The notes: generated from the letters alone by a model not told the origin. 64,000 nt of DNA from Pseudomonas taetrolens (GCF_900475285.1 NZ_LS483370.1:3858001-3922000); one strand, 5' to 3'; numbered from the stretch's first letter, positions 50,891 to 60,722 are shown. Program-made: numbers and translations.

Positions 50891-51859
50891 ATGGCCTGCA
50901 CCGCACCTGCCCAGCCAAAACCGAAAATTGCCATCAGCGCTTGTTTGCTGGGCGCTGAAGTTCGCTTCAACGGCGGGCACAAGGAATCACGCCTGTGCAG
51001 CGAAGCCCTCAGTGAACATTTCGATTTTGTGCCGCTATGCCCAGAAGTCGCCATCGGCCTTGGTATTCCCCGCCAGCCCATTCGCCTGATTGGCGCCCCT
51101 GCGGCGCCTCAAGCGGTAGGCAGTGTCGACAGCACGCTGAACGTGACTCAGCCCTTGCACGATTACGGCGTGGAAATGGCGGCCGCCCATATGGATATTT
51201 CTGGCTACATCTTCATGCAGAAATCTCCCTCTTGCGGCCTGGCACGGGTCAAGGTGTATCAAGACGGCGGGCGCCCTGCCGAATTGAGCGGGCGGGGGAT
51301 TTTCGCGCAAGCCTTCTGCGACGCTCACCCCGATTTGCCCGTGGAAGAAGACGGCCGTCTGAACGATCCGGTTTTACGCGAAAACTTCATGACCCGCGTT
51401 TATGCCTACAGCGCCTGGCAGGCGCTACTCCAACAGGGCATTACCCGACGTTCACTGACCGAATTTCACGCTCGCTATAAATATCAACTGATGGCCAACC
51501 ACCCCGAGCAGTACCGTACGCTCGGTACCCTATTGGGCAGTCTCGGTAAACAGGACCCTCTGACCATCGCACCGCAGTACTTCAGCGAATTGATGGCCGC
51601 ACTGAAGAAATGCGCCACCCGGCGTACTCACACCAACGTGCTTCAGCACCTGAGCGGGCACCTCAAACAATCCATCAGCCCTGAAGACAAACAGGAAATG
51701 CAGCGACTGATCAATCAGTACCTGCACGGCATCGTGCCGTTGGTAGTGCCGCTGACGTTGCTTAAGCATCACTTCCGCCTGCACCCGGATGCCTACATCT
51801 CGCGACAGGTTTACCTGCAACCGCACCCCGAAAACCTCAGCCTGCGAAATGCGATCTGA
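50891..51859 (+). CDS. DUF523-DUF1722 fusion protein
   Basis: 322 residues from the ATG at 50891 with GGAGG eight bases upstream. DUF523 part (about 11-160): ISACLLGAEVRFNGGHK, LCPEVAIGLGIPR and MQKSPSCGLARVKVY; cysteines 18, 36, 50 and 115 could bind metal or a cluster. DUF1722 (YbgA-like) part about 190-310 (EFHARYKYQLMANHPEQYRTLG). Function unknown; YbgA-like domains often lie next to photolyase genes, as here. First gene of the light-type operon with merR and phr. Confidence 0.87.
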   Translation: MACTAPAQPKPKIAISACLLGAEVRFNGGHKESRLCSEALSEHFDFVPLCPEVAIGLGIPRQPIRLIGAPAAPQAVGSVDSTLNVTQPLHDYGVEMAAAHMDISGYIFMQKSPSCGLARVKVYQDGGRPAELSGRGIFAQAFCDAHPDLPVEEDGRLNDPVLRENFMTRVYAYSAWQALLQQGITRRSLTEFHARYKYQLMANHPEQYRTLGTLLGSLGKQDPLTIAPQYFSELMAALKKCATRRTHTNVLQHLSGHLKQSISPEDKQEMQRLINQYLHGIVPLVVPLTLLKHHFRLHPDAYISRQVYLQPHPENLSLRNAI

Positions 51860-51861
51860 CC

Positions 51862-52797
51862 ATGAACGATGACCTGATCATGTCCAACAGCCCGGACAGC
51901 GACTACAGCCATGTATTAGTTGAAGGCTGGCTGCCGATCCGCGAAGTGGCCCGTATCACCGGGGTTAACTCCGTGACCTTACGCGCCTGGGAGCGCCGTT
52001 ACGGCTTGATCGTGCCGCATCGCACGAGCAAAGGTCACCGGCTTTTTTCGTTTGAACATATTCAACGTATTCAACAAATTCTGCTGTGGATGAACCGAGG
52101 GGTGTCCGTTAGCCAAATCAAGCCCCTGTTAGATACGCCTCTTCCGAAAGACGAAACGCTCGACAGCGACTGGCAGGTATGGCGCCAGGCGATGAACCAG
52201 GCAATCAGTGAACTGGCCGAACGCAAACTGGACGACAGTTTCAACCAGGTCATGTCGCTCTACCCCGCCCGCCCGTTGTGCGAGCAATTGTTGATCCCGC
52301 TGCTGAGTGAACTGGAGCAGCGCTGGCAAGGCCACTTCGGCGCGCAAGTGGAGCGGGTGTTTTTCAACTCCTGGTTGCGCAGCAAGTTGGGGGCCCGCAT
52401 TTATCACAACAACCGCTCGCTTAAGGGTGAGCCGGTGTTGCTGATCAACCACTCGGATCTGCCATTCGAACCGCAAGTGTGGCTAACCGCCTTGTTGATC
52501 AGCAGCAGCCATTGCCCGGTCGAGGTTTTCGACGCGCCGTTGCCCGCCGGCGAATTGGGGTGGGCTGTCGAGCGTCTGGAATCTCGCGCAGTGGTGCTCT
52601 ATTCCAGCAAGGCGCTGAACACCCAGCAATTACCAAAACTGTTAAGCGGGGTTGATTGCCCCATCGTGATCACCGGGCCGGCGGTCCGCATCCATTTCGA
52701 CGTGTTGTCCGTCAGCACGATAAAAATCGCGGGGTTGTGCCTGGCCAACGATCCGATTGAGGCCCATCAGCGCCTCAATCGGCTTGGACTTCTCTAG
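51862..52797 (+). CDS. MerR-family LitR-like (class II) transcriptional regulator
   Basis: N-terminal MerR helix-turn-helix (about 22-90; PIREVARITGVNSVTLRAWE, RRYGL). The C-terminal half has the helical-bundle plus Rossmann layout of CarH/LitR photoreceptors, but the B12 residues are gone: Trp155 and Glu164 remain, Arg165 replaces the usual His of WxxExxxH-type motifs, and NHSDLPFEP replaces the E/DxHxxG loop. This fits class II LitR (PplR), which relies on a separate LOV protein. 311 residues; the start is three bases after the previous stop, and an alternative ATG lies at 51880. Likely regulator of its own operon. Confidence 0.85.
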   Translation: MNDDLIMSNSPDSDYSHVLVEGWLPIREVARITGVNSVTLRAWERRYGLIVPHRTSKGHRLFSFEHIQRIQQILLWMNRGVSVSQIKPLLDTPLPKDETLDSDWQVWRQAMNQAISELAERKLDDSFNQVMSLYPARPLCEQLLIPLLSELEQRWQGHFGAQVERVFFNSWLRSKLGARIYHNNRSLKGEPVLLINHSDLPFEPQVWLTALLISSSHCPVEVFDAPLPAGELGWAVERLESRAVVLYSSKALNTQQLPKLLSGVDCPIVITGPAVRIHFDVLSVSTIKIAGLCLANDPIEAHQRLNRLGLL

Positions 52798-52824
52798 TAC
52801 TCACAGGTTTCCAAGGAATAGGCC

Positions 52825-54270
52825 ATGCAACTTCTCTGGCTGCGCAGCGATTTACGCCAACACGACAATACTGCCTTGAGTGCCGCCGCCGAGCGGGGGC
52901 CTGTGATCGCCGTGTTCCTGATAAGCCCTCAACAATGGTTGAGCCACGACGACGCCCCCTGCAAGGTCGACTTTTGGCTACGTAACCTGCGTACCCTCAG
53001 CGACAGCCTGAAACAGCTCAACATCCCGCTGCTGATTCGGACCGCGCCGACCTGGGAACAGGCACCCTCTGTGCTCAGTGAGCTGTGCCAGCAGTTCGAC
53101 ATTCATGCGGTACACGCCAACCAGGAATACGGCATCAACGAAACCCGTCGCGATGACGCTGTGGCCCAGACACTTGAAGCTCAAGGAATTGAGTTTCACC
53201 GCTATCTGGATCAACTGCTGTTTCAACCGGGCAGCATCCTGACGCAATCGGGTTCGTACTTTCAGGTATTCAGCCAATTCCGCAGGATTTGCTACAACCG
53301 CTTGCACATGGCGATGCCAGCGTTAGTGACCGCGCCTGCTGGGCAAACGCCCTTGCCGATTGAGCACGATTTCATTCCAGAATCAGTTGAAGGCTTTGCT
53401 ACACCGAGCGACACATTGCAGGCGCTCTGGCCTGCGGGAGAGGATGAAGCCCAACGCCGTCTGGCAACATTTACCGACGAGCAAATTCATTATTACCAGG
53501 ACGAACGGGACTTACCCGCCAAGCCCGGCACCAGCCAACTCTCTACCTACCTGGCAGCCGGAGTCATTTCACCGCGCCAATGCCTGCATGCTGCACTGCG
53601 CAGTAATAACGGCGAATTTGAAAGCGGCAGCCCGGGTGTTTTCACCTGGATATCAGAACTGTTATGGCGCGAGTTCTACAAACATATTTTGGTGGGTTAC
53701 CCACGGGTGTCACGCCATCGCGCGTTTCGCCCTGAAACCGAATATTTGCCGTGGCGCGATGCACCCAACGAGTTGGCCGCGTGGAAACAAGGTCGCACCG
53801 GATTCCCGATTATCGACGCAGCCATACGCCAGCTCTTGGCCACCGGCTGGATGCACAACCGACTACGCATGGTCGTGGCCATGTTTCTCACCAAAAACCT
53901 GCTGATCGACTGGCGCGAAGGTGAGCGCTTTTTTATGCAGCACTTGATCGACGGCGACCTGGCTGCCAACAACGGCGGCTGGCAGTGGAGCTCATCCACT
54001 GGCACCGACTCAGTGCCGTACTTCAGGATTTTCAATCCGTTAACTCAGTCCACACGCTTCGACCCTGAAGGGCTATTTATCAAACACTGGCTGCCCGAGC
54101 TGTCGGACTTGAATAAAAAAGAAGTCCACAACCCGGCCCTGGTTGGCGGCCTGTTTGGCGGGGTGGATTACCCGGCCCCGATGGTCAACCTGAGCCAAAG
54201 CCGGGACCGCGCCCTGAGTGCGTTCAAACACCTGCCTTCACGTCAAATGTTAGAGGTCGGCCATGGCTGA
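52825..54270 (+). CDS. phr: Deoxyribodipyrimidine photolyase
   Basis: Repairs cyclobutane pyrimidine dimers with blue light, FADH- and a folate or flavin antenna. 481 residues. N-terminal antenna domain (MQLLWLRSDLRQHDNTAL); FAD domain with LLWREFYKHILVGYP, MHNRLRMVVAMFLTKN and GGWQWSSSTGTDSVPYFRIF, which carries tryptophans of the electron-transfer chain. Class I CPD type by the pattern. It follows the LitR-like gene by 27 bases. Its last codons overlap the ATG of a broken SDR gene, so a longer operon once continued. Confidence 0.94.
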   Translation: MQLLWLRSDLRQHDNTALSAAAERGPVIAVFLISPQQWLSHDDAPCKVDFWLRNLRTLSDSLKQLNIPLLIRTAPTWEQAPSVLSELCQQFDIHAVHANQEYGINETRRDDAVAQTLEAQGIEFHRYLDQLLFQPGSILTQSGSYFQVFSQFRRICYNRLHMAMPALVTAPAGQTPLPIEHDFIPESVEGFATPSDTLQALWPAGEDEAQRRLATFTDEQIHYYQDERDLPAKPGTSQLSTYLAAGVISPRQCLHAALRSNNGEFESGSPGVFTWISELLWREFYKHILVGYPRVSRHRAFRPETEYLPWRDAPNELAAWKQGRTGFPIIDAAIRQLLATGWMHNRLRMVVAMFLTKNLLIDWREGERFFMQHLIDGDLAANNGGWQWSSSTGTDSVPYFRIFNPLTQSTRFDPEGLFIKHWLPELSDLNKKEVHNPALVGGLFGGVDYPAPMVNLSQSRDRALSAFKHLPSRQMLEVGHG

Positions 54271-54391
54271 TTCACGCAGAATCTGGCTGACAGGTGCCAG
54301 CAGCGGAATTGGCATGCGCATCGCACAAAACTGGGGCGCGCAGGACACGGTGATTCTGAATGCCGGCACCTGCTCAAGCCGCAGGGATTGA
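54263..54391 (+). pseudogene. Remnant of a short-chain dehydrogenase/reductase gene
   Basis: The ATG at 54263 overlaps the phr stop. The frame reads RRIWLTGASSGIG, the start of an SDR nucleotide fold, then jumps to RIAQNWGAQDTVILNAGTC, which belongs roughly 50-60 residues later (the NNAG region), and stops after 42 codons. Thus one in-frame internal deletion and loss of the entire catalytic half. The later break falls near 54360-54367. Confidence 0.8.
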
Positions 54392-54552
54392 TGCTGCTGC
54401 AAGCCATCATCATTCGTGGCCAACGTTACGAGCGAGCCAGAAGCAGCGAGGATTTTATCCAGCGCTACATATTCCCCAGCGGCGCGCTGCCCAGCGTGCG
54501 AAAAATGCTCGAAACCGGCGGCAATGCCACAGCCGTTGCTGGGTCGTTTTAA
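54367..54552 (+). pseudogene. Remnant of a cyclopropane-fatty-acid-synthase-like methyltransferase gene (3' end only)
   Basis: In the next frame the sequence reads LLKPQGLMLLQAIIIRGQRY and, further on, DFIQRYIFPSGALPS, the C-terminal hallmark of CFA synthase-like methyltransferases, then runs to a TAA at 54550-54552. Only about 60 codons are left, with no start codon of its own and no SAM-binding domain. In P. putida a furan-fatty-acid methyltransferase gene (ufaM) is light induced, so this may be its relic. Confidence 0.8.
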
Positions 54553-54738
54553 TGCTTAAAAACCTGGCCAGCTCGGCTGGCTTGCCTGTGTGCTGGGCGG
54601 CAATAGCCTATGGCTACTGTTAGCCAGCGCTGCGTTATTGGCCCATCTACTGCGGATAAACCGAACGCGAGCAGAGGTGCATCTTGTCATTGCGGTGTGC
54701 ATGTTGGGCACTGCTGTGGCAGCGGCTACTACGCCTGG
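54552..54738 (+). pseudogene. Remnant of a DUF2878 membrane protein gene
   Basis: An ATG at 54552 overlaps the preceding TAA and starts MLKNLASSAG; after a small deletion and frameshift near 54575 the other frame reads GWLACVLGGNSLWLLLASAA and on to VIAVCMLGTAV, the N-terminal half of DUF2878 proteins. Homology fades around 54720. DUF2878 genes commonly sit beside CFA-like and SDR genes in pseudomonads. Confidence 0.7.
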
Positions 54739-54791
54739 CGTTCATCAGCGCATTCACACCTGAGACCGGCTCTGCCTTACACTGCGCGCCT

Positions 54792-55097
54792 ATGACCAAC
54801 ATCCCCCTGACTGAAATTACCGAGCCCGCCGTCACCTGTTCGACATGTGCCGCCTGCTGCTGCCAATTGGAAGTGATGCTGATCACCGACACCGGTGTGC
54901 CCGAGCGCTTTATCGACAACGACGACTGGGGCGGCGAGGTCATGCTACGGCTGGATGATGGCTGGTGTGCGGCACTGGATCGCAACACCATGATGTGCAC
55001 CATCTATGAAAATCGCCCCCTGATTTGCCGCGAATTCGAAATGGGCGACGTCGAATGCCTCAATGAACGCAAAGGCATAACAACCGCCTATCGTTGA
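54792..55097 (+). CDS. YkgJ-family cysteine cluster protein
   Basis: 101 residues from the ATG at 54792 (MTNIPLTEITEPAVTCSTC). Cysteines in VTCSTCAACCCQL, GWCAALDR, MCTIYENRPLICREF and DVECLN match the CxxCxxCC...C...C...RPxxC pattern of zinc- or iron-binding YkgJ proteins. Function unknown. It follows the pseudogene scar; the longer frame upstream to 54684 is part of that scar. Confidence 0.85.
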   Translation: MTNIPLTEITEPAVTCSTCAACCCQLEVMLITDTGVPERFIDNDDWGGEVMLRLDDGWCAALDRNTMMCTIYENRPLICREFEMGDVECLNERKGITTAYR

Positions 55098-55146
55098 TTG
55101 CCGCGGCCGCTATTGCGACCACGGCTACAGGCCTGAAGCCTGCTGA

Positions 55147-55665
55147 TTACAACGGCATGGTGTAATGCAGGGCGTAGCTTTCGATCCCGTCGTTGGTGCC
55201 GGAAATGCCCGCGTTGGAGTAGTGAGTCGCACGAATACCGATTTCATGCCCACCTGCGAAGCGCAGCCCCAGACCGATCCGGTCTTCAAACTGGAAAGCC
55301 GTCCCCAGCTTGCTGTCTTCGACTGTGGTGCTGGAGAACAACGCTACACCGATCCCGGCTTCCACATAGGGCTTAACCTTTTCTCCGGCAAACTCGTAAA
55401 CAAAAACCGGGGAAAACGAAAGGCTATTGCTGCTCGACGCCGTGTCGCCATCCCAATAGGTGTAAGCCCCGTCCCAATATCCAGTCAGGCGGCCTACATC
55501 ACTTTGTAGCCAGCTTTTATCCCAGTTGGATTTCAAACCGAGACGGTAGGTCATGCTCGATTCGCTGGTGTGCCCGACGCCAAACTCAATACCAGCCGCT
55601 TGTGCCGTGAAGCTGTACCCCAGAACAGCCGCTGCAAGCACAGTCAAGCCTAAAAAATGCTTCAT
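55147..55665 (-). CDS. pagL: Lipid A 3-O-deacylase PagL
   Basis: Outer-membrane beta-barrel that removes the 3-linked acyl chain of lipid A. 172 residues from the ATG at 55665; signal peptide about 1-23 (ending FTAQA). Catalytic residues His148, Ser150 (ATHYSNAG) and Glu162 (NDGIESYALHY) agree, after removal of the signal, with His126/Ser128/Glu140 known for P. aeruginosa PagL. Ends with an aromatic-rich strand (HYTMPL). In P. aeruginosa it also lies between phr and murI. Confidence 0.92.
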   Translation of the reverse strand: MKHFLGLTVLAAAVLGYSFTAQAAGIEFGVGHTSESSMTYRLGLKSNWDKSWLQSDVGRLTGYWDGAYTYWDGDTASSSNSLSFSPVFVYEFAGEKVKPYVEAGIGVALFSSTTVEDSKLGTAFQFEDRIGLGLRFAGGHEIGIRATHYSNAGISGTNDGIESYALHYTMPL

Positions 55666-55776
55666 AAGAACATCCTGTTTTCGTATGCATAGGTCGTTTG
55701 TTGTCTGCCTCAACAGGCAAGCGTTATGAATCTGAACACAGACGTAAAGTTCAATCCTGGTAAAGATCCTACACCG

Positions 55777-56568
55777 TTACCTATTGAAGCTTTGCACACT
55801 GCCAGATTTATTCCACAGAACAGGTAGGATTTTACACAGCCTTTCAGGGGCAGCACTGGTCCAGAATTGCGTCTCGCGGGCCGGCCCATCTGCCAGCAAA
55901 CCACGCTCGCTCAGCAAACGCTGAAGCTGACGGGCCACCGCAGCCCCGGTATCGATCAGGCTGATCGCAGGCGGGAGCATCTGGCTGAGCAGAGGCTTGA
56001 GAAAGGGGTAATGGGTGCAGCCAAGAATGATGGTGTCGCAGCCAGCCGCCAGGAGAGGTTCGATGTAGCTGCGCAAGAGCGCTCGCAAGGCTTCACTGTG
56101 CAAGTCACCGGTTTCAATCAGCTCCACCAGGCCCGGACATGGTTGAGTGATAACCCGTACATCACTGGCAAATCGATCGAGCAAGGCTGCAAACTTGGCG
56201 CTCTGCAAGGTGCCGGTGGTTGCCAGCACACCGACCACGCCACTGCGTGTCGCCGCAGCTGCCGGTTTAACTGCGGGTTCCATCCCGACAATCGGCCAAT
56301 CCGGGTAATGCTGACGCAGGTCCGCAACACCGGCTACGGTCGCGGTATTACAGGCCAGCACCAGGGCTTTAGCGCCCCGGGACCGGAGAAACTCGGCAAT
56401 GACCGCACAACGCTGACGAATAAACTCAGGGCTTTTTTCACCGTAGGGAATATGCCCGCAGTCCGCCACATACAACAGGGATTCAGCAGGCAATAACTGG
56501 CGAATCTCCTTGAGCACCGACAGTCCGCCGACGCCCGAGTCAAATACACCAATCGGCGCTTCACTCAT
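55777..56568 (-). CDS. murI: Glutamate racemase MurI
   Basis: Makes D-glutamate for peptidoglycan. Catalytic Cys73 ([10 protein letters not shown]) and Cys184 (LGCTHYPFL), with His186 beside the latter. 263 residues. Start overlaps the moeB stop by 8 bases; last gene of hemA-prfA-prmC-moeB-murI. Confidence 0.96.
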   Translation of the reverse strand: MSEAPIGVFDSGVGGLSVLKEIRQLLPAESLLYVADCGHIPYGEKSPEFIRQRCAVIAEFLRSRGAKALVLACNTATVAGVADLRQHYPDWPIVGMEPAVKPAAAATRSGVVGVLATTGTLQSAKFAALLDRFASDVRVITQPCPGLVELIETGDLHSEALRALLRSYIEPLLAAGCDTIILGCTHYPFLKPLLSQMLPPAISLIDTGAAVARQLQRLLSERGLLADGPARETQFWTSAAPERLCKILPVLWNKSGSVQSFNR

Positions 56569-57316
56569 GACCAGAACCGCACACCCGGCATGCAGGGTCG
56601 CGCTTGACCCGCAACTCGCGAAAACGTGTGGTCATCGCATCCACCAACAAAAGTCGACCGACCAGCGGTTCACCAAAGCCGGCCAGGATCTTGAGGGCTT
56701 CGAGCGCTTGCAAGCTGCCGACCAACCCTACCAAGGGGCCAAGCACACCGGCTTCGCTGCAGGTCAGGTCTTCGTCGCTACCGCGCCCGTACAAGCAGTG
56801 GTAGCAAGGGCTTGTCGGCTGGCGCGAGTCGAATACCGACAACTGCCCTTCCAGACGGATGGCTGCGCCGCTGACCAGCGGTTTGCGAGCCGCGACACAC
56901 GCCTTGTTCACCGCTTCGCGAGTGCCAAAGTTGTCACAGCAATCGAGCACCAGATCGACCGCCGCTACCGCATCGGCCAACGAATCGGTATCCAGTGCCG
57001 AGCGATGGGCGACCAGTTTGATTTCGGGGTTAATGGCCCCCAGACGGCGCAAGGCTGAATCAACCTTGCTCTCCCCCACACTGCCCGTGTCGTGAACAAT
57101 TTGACGTTGCAGGTTGGTCAGGTCGACCGTGTCGAAATCCGCCACATGCAGCTCACCGACACCGGCAGCCGCGAGGTATAACGCCACTGGCGAGCCCAGC
57201 CCACCCAAACCGACAATCAGCACACGGCTGTTTTTCAACTTCAACTGACCGTCGACATCAACCTGCTGCAACAGAATTTGTCGGCTGTAGCGCAACAGTT
57301 CCTCGTCGGTCAGCAT
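56561..57316 (-). CDS. moeB: Molybdopterin-synthase adenylyltransferase MoeB (ThiF/HesA family)
   Basis: E1-like enzyme that adenylates the C-terminus of MoaD in molybdenum cofactor synthesis. [17 protein letters not shown] near residues 34-50 binds ATP; zinc cysteines in CYHCLYG and the C-terminal CRVCG. 251 residues. ThiF, which performs a similar reaction, is an alternative, but length and position between prmC and murI match PA4663 moeB. Overlaps prmC by 7 bases. Confidence 0.9.
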   Translation of the reverse strand: MLTDEELLRYSRQILLQQVDVDGQLKLKNSRVLIVGLGGLGSPVALYLAAAGVGELHVADFDTVDLTNLQRQIVHDTGSVGESKVDSALRRLGAINPEIKLVAHRSALDTDSLADAVAAVDLVLDCCDNFGTREAVNKACVAARKPLVSGAAIRLEGQLSVFDSRQPTSPCYHCLYGRGSDEDLTCSEAGVLGPLVGLVGSLQALEALKILAGFGEPLVGRLLLVDAMTTRFRELRVKRDPACRVCGSGHE

Positions 57317-58140
57317 GGCAGGCGGCCCAATGTGATGCGCTCGTGGGCGCCCAGATCCTTGCGGCTCTCAACTGTGTCGAAGCCTGCGCCGAGCAACAGC
57401 GCACGCACCTCTGCCGCTTGATCGTAGCCATGCTCAAGCATCAGCCAACCCCCAGCATTGAGATGCTGCGGGGCGGCGGCGATGATGTGGCGAATGTCGT
57501 CGAGGCCATCGACACCTGCAACCAGCGCGCTTTCGGGCTCAAAACGCACATCGCCTTCAGCCAGATGAACATCTCCGGCGGCAATGTAGGGCGGATTGCT
57601 GATGATCAGATCATAACGGTGATCGGCCAACGCACTGAACCAGTGACTGGTCAGCACGGTGACATTCTCGAGCTGCAAACGCTGGCGATTGCGTTCTGCC
57701 AGGGCTACGGCTTCAAGCACACGGTCGACAGCCGTTACCTTCCAGGACGGCCGTTCACTGGCCAGCGCCAAAGCGATCGCCCCGCTGCCAGTGCCCAGGT
57801 CCAGCACGGCGGCAGGTGTGGCAGGTAGCAGGGCCAGCGCAGTTTCGACCAGCAACTCGGTATCAGGACGCGGAATCAACGTATGGGGCGCCACTTCCAG
57901 GTCCAGATTCCAGAACCCTTGTTGTCCCAAGATGTAGGCCACCGGCTCTCCGGCACGACGCCGCTGCAGGTACTGCGCAAAAGTCAGCGCCGCTTCGCTG
58001 CTGACAATTTTTTCAGGCCATGTGTGCAAATAACTGCGCGACTTGCCCAAGGCAGCTGCCAGTAGCAGCTCCGCATCCAGGCGGGCTGTCGGTGAATCAG
58101 GCAGGTCGGCGGCACGTAACAAACTGGCAATAATAGTCAT
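57310..58140 (-). CDS. prmC: Peptide chain release factor N5-glutamine methyltransferase PrmC (HemK)
   Basis: Methylates the GGQ glutamine of release factors RF1 and RF2. SAM motif VLDLGTGSGAIALALA near residues 113-128 and the catalytic NPPY in LIISNPPYIAAGD. 276 residues. Its substrate gene prfA lies directly upstream with no gap. Confidence 0.96.
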   Translation of the reverse strand: MTIIASLLRAADLPDSPTARLDAELLLAAALGKSRSYLHTWPEKIVSSEAALTFAQYLQRRRAGEPVAYILGQQGFWNLDLEVAPHTLIPRPDTELLVETALALLPATPAAVLDLGTGSGAIALALASERPSWKVTAVDRVLEAVALAERNRQRLQLENVTVLTSHWFSALADHRYDLIISNPPYIAAGDVHLAEGDVRFEPESALVAGVDGLDDIRHIIAAAPQHLNAGGWLMLEHGYDQAAEVRALLLGAGFDTVESRKDLGAHERITLGRLPC

Positions 58141-59223
58141 TTACTCACCCAGGGCTGTCAGTTGATCAGCCTGAAACTCCGCCAGCAACGGCTCGATAAC
58201 GGACTCGACACCGCCGGCAAGCACGTCATCCAGAGAATAGATCGTCAGGTTGATTCGATGGTCGGTAACTCGCCCTTGCGCAAAATTGTAGGTCCGGATG
58301 CGTTCGGAGCGGTCCCCGGAGCCCACCAGCGACTTGCGTTCACTGGCGATCGCATTGGCTGCGGCACTGGTTTGCTGGTCATTCAATTTAGCTGAAAGCC
58401 AGGACATCGCCCGCGCCCGGTTCTTGTGCTGGGAACGCTCTTCCTGACACTCGACCACGATGCCCGAAGGCAAGTGAGTAATACGGATCGCCGAGTCGGT
58501 CTTGTTGACGTGCTGCCCCCCGGCCCCCGAAGAACGGTAGGTATCGACCCGCAAATCAGCCGGGTTGATCTCGATCGCCTCTTGCTCATCCGGTTCAGGC
58601 AATACGGCCACGGTGCAGGCAGAGGTGTGAATCCGGCCTTGTGACTCAGTCGCCGGCACACGCTGTACACGGTGAACACCAGACTCAAACTTCAGCTTGC
58701 CGTAGACGTTCTCGCCTTCGACGCGAGCAATGACTTCTTTATAGCCACCATGCTCCCCGCCGTTTTCCGAAAGAATCTCCAGCTTCCAGCCACGACGTTC
58801 AGCGTAGCGCGAATACATGCGAAACAAATCGCCAGCAAAAATGGCGGCTTCATCACCGCCGGTGCCGGCGCGAATTTCAAGGAAGACGTTGCGCCCATCA
58901 TTCGGATCCTTGGGCAAGAGCATGCGCTGCAGGTCTTTTTCCAGATCAATCAGCCGCTCTTTGGCTTCGCGGACTTCCTCAACGGCCATCTCGCGCATGT
59001 CAGGGTCGTTATCCTTGAGCAGCGCCTGAGCACCTTCAAGATCAGCCTGCACTTTAAGCCAGGCGCCATAACCGGCAACAATAGGCTCAACTTCCGCGTA
59101 CTCCTTGGAATAGGCGCGGAATTTGGTTTGATCTGAAATAACTTCGCCATCGCCAAGCAGCGCGGTCAGTTCTTCAAAACGGTCCTGGAGGATGTCCAGC
59201 TTATTAAGCAGTGACGCTTTCAT
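58141..59223 (-). CDS. prfA: Peptide chain release factor 1
   Basis: Recognises UAA and UAG stop codons. 360 residues. The GGQ motif lies in [16 protein letters not shown] near residue 235 and the codon-recognition PxT-type loop in [14 protein letters not shown] near 185. It starts 2 bases after the hemA stop and is followed by prmC, a conserved cluster. Confidence 0.97.
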   Translation of the reverse strand: MKASLLNKLDILQDRFEELTALLGDGEVISDQTKFRAYSKEYAEVEPIVAGYGAWLKVQADLEGAQALLKDNDPDMREMAVEEVREAKERLIDLEKDLQRMLLPKDPNDGRNVFLEIRAGTGGDEAAIFAGDLFRMYSRYAERRGWKLEILSENGGEHGGYKEVIARVEGENVYGKLKFESGVHRVQRVPATESQGRIHTSACTVAVLPEPDEQEAIEINPADLRVDTYRSSGAGGQHVNKTDSAIRITHLPSGIVVECQEERSQHKNRARAMSWLSAKLNDQQTSAAANAIASERKSLVGSGDRSERIRTYNFAQGRVTDHRINLTIYSLDDVLAGGVESVIEPLLAEFQADQLTALGE

Positions 59224-59225
59224 TA

Positions 59226-60509
59226 CTATTTTTTATCCGCAGAGCTATCCGATGAGCCCTCACCGAGGGCAAAAAGTTCTTGGGCCATGGCCAGCGCATC
59301 GAGGCGGCCTTCGGCGGAAAGCTTTTTCAGTTGCACGCTGGGTGCGTGCAGCAATTTATTGGTCAGGCCACGTGCCAGCTGTACCAGCACATCCTGAGGG
59401 TTACTGCCGTTGTTCAGCATCCGCAGGGCCTTTTGCAGCTCGTCATCGCGTAACCGTTCGCTTTGTTGACGATAGGCCTTAAGCACATCGACAGCCGCCA
59501 ACTCCCGCAAACGCACCATGAAGTCGTCTGCGCCAATGCTCACCAGTTCTTCAGCCGCTTGCGCAGCGCCCTGGCGGCTCTTGAGGTTTTCAGCAACGAC
59601 CTCGTGCAAGTCATCGACGGTATAAAGGTAAACGTCGTCCAACTCGCCGACTTCTGGCTCGATATCCCGCGGAACAGCGATGTCGACCATGAAAATGGGT
59701 TTGTGCTTGCGCAGCTTTAATGCGCTTTCAACCGCGCCTTTACCGAGGATCGGTAACTGGCTGGCAGTGGAGCTGATCACGATATCGCTGTGAACCAGCT
59801 CTTGAGGAATGTCCGACAGTAATACCGCATGAGCCCCGAACTGTTCGGCCAGGCTGCTTGCGCGTTCCAGCGTACGGTTAGCGACAACGATGCGCTTGAC
59901 CCCAAGCTCATGCAAATGACGGGCAACCAGGGTAATCGTCTCGCCGGCGCCAATCAGCAATGCCTGGCTTCGTTGCAAGTCACTGAAAATCTGTTTGGCC
60001 AGGCTCACCGCCGCAAACGCTACCGAAACCGGGTTTTCGCCAATGGCCGTGTCGGTGCGCACCTGTTTGGCCGAATTGAAGGTGGCTTGAAACAAGCGCC
60101 CCAGCAAAGGTCCAACGGTGCCGGCTTCACGCGCCACCGCATAGGCCGACTTCATCTGGCCAAGAATTTGCGGTTCGCCCAGCACCAGTGAATCCAGCCC
60201 GGAAGCCACGCGCATCATGTGACGAACGGCAGCATCATCCTCATGGATGTACGCGCAGGCACGCAGTTCATCGAGACTCAAACTGTGATAATCGGCCAGC
60301 CATTGCAGCACGCAGTCAGCCGAAAGCTGTTCCTGCTCGATATAAAGCTCGCTGCGATTGCAGGTAGACAGAATCGCAGCTTCGCGGCTGTCAGTCAGTC
60401 GGCAGAGCTGTTGCAAGGCTTCAACCAACTGTTCGGGAGTAAAAGCCACGCGCTCGCGGACGTCTACTGAAGCAGTCTTGTGGTTGATACCGAGTGCGAG
60501 GAAGGCCAT
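59226..60509 (-). CDS. hemA: Glutamyl-tRNA reductase HemA
   Basis: First step of tetrapyrrole synthesis by the C5 route: reduces Glu-tRNA to glutamate-1-semialdehyde. Active-site Cys50 ([11 protein letters not shown]), [14 protein letters not shown] near 113 and NADPH-binding [15 protein letters not shown] near 187. 427 residues, with a dimerisation region at the C-terminus. Divergent from the TPR lipoprotein gene; the 213-base spacer has no motif that I can assign firmly. Confidence 0.97.
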   Translation of the reverse strand: MAFLALGINHKTASVDVRERVAFTPEQLVEALQQLCRLTDSREAAILSTCNRSELYIEQEQLSADCVLQWLADYHSLSLDELRACAYIHEDDAAVRHMMRVASGLDSLVLGEPQILGQMKSAYAVAREAGTVGPLLGRLFQATFNSAKQVRTDTAIGENPVSVAFAAVSLAKQIFSDLQRSQALLIGAGETITLVARHLHELGVKRIVVANRTLERASSLAEQFGAHAVLLSDIPQELVHSDIVISSTASQLPILGKGAVESALKLRKHKPIFMVDIAVPRDIEPEVGELDDVYLYTVDDLHEVVAENLKSRQGAAQAAEELVSIGADDFMVRLRELAAVDVLKAYRQQSERLRDDELQKALRMLNNGSNPQDVLVQLARGLTNKLLHAPSVQLKKLSAEGRLDALAMAQELFALGEGSSDSSADKK

Positions 60510-60722
60510 TCAAGATCGCTGATGATGACGAGAAGCCGACAATTGTCCTACTTCGCTAGAGTGAGAACAACCATTGCTGACTATTGTCTCTATAGTTAAT
60601 GTCTGTCGAACCCCTCTTATCCAATCTCATCAGACTCGAATATCGATGGTCGCACCTGCTAGGGTCTGCGCCACCGCATGTGTCATGATGCTCCGACCGC
60701 AGGTAAGTCGCCCTTCTCCTAT

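Noticed and set aside
54684..54791. 36-residue extension of the YkgJ-like protein
   Set aside because: Made of pseudogene debris (DUF2878 region and beyond) read in another frame; the conserved protein begins at 54792.
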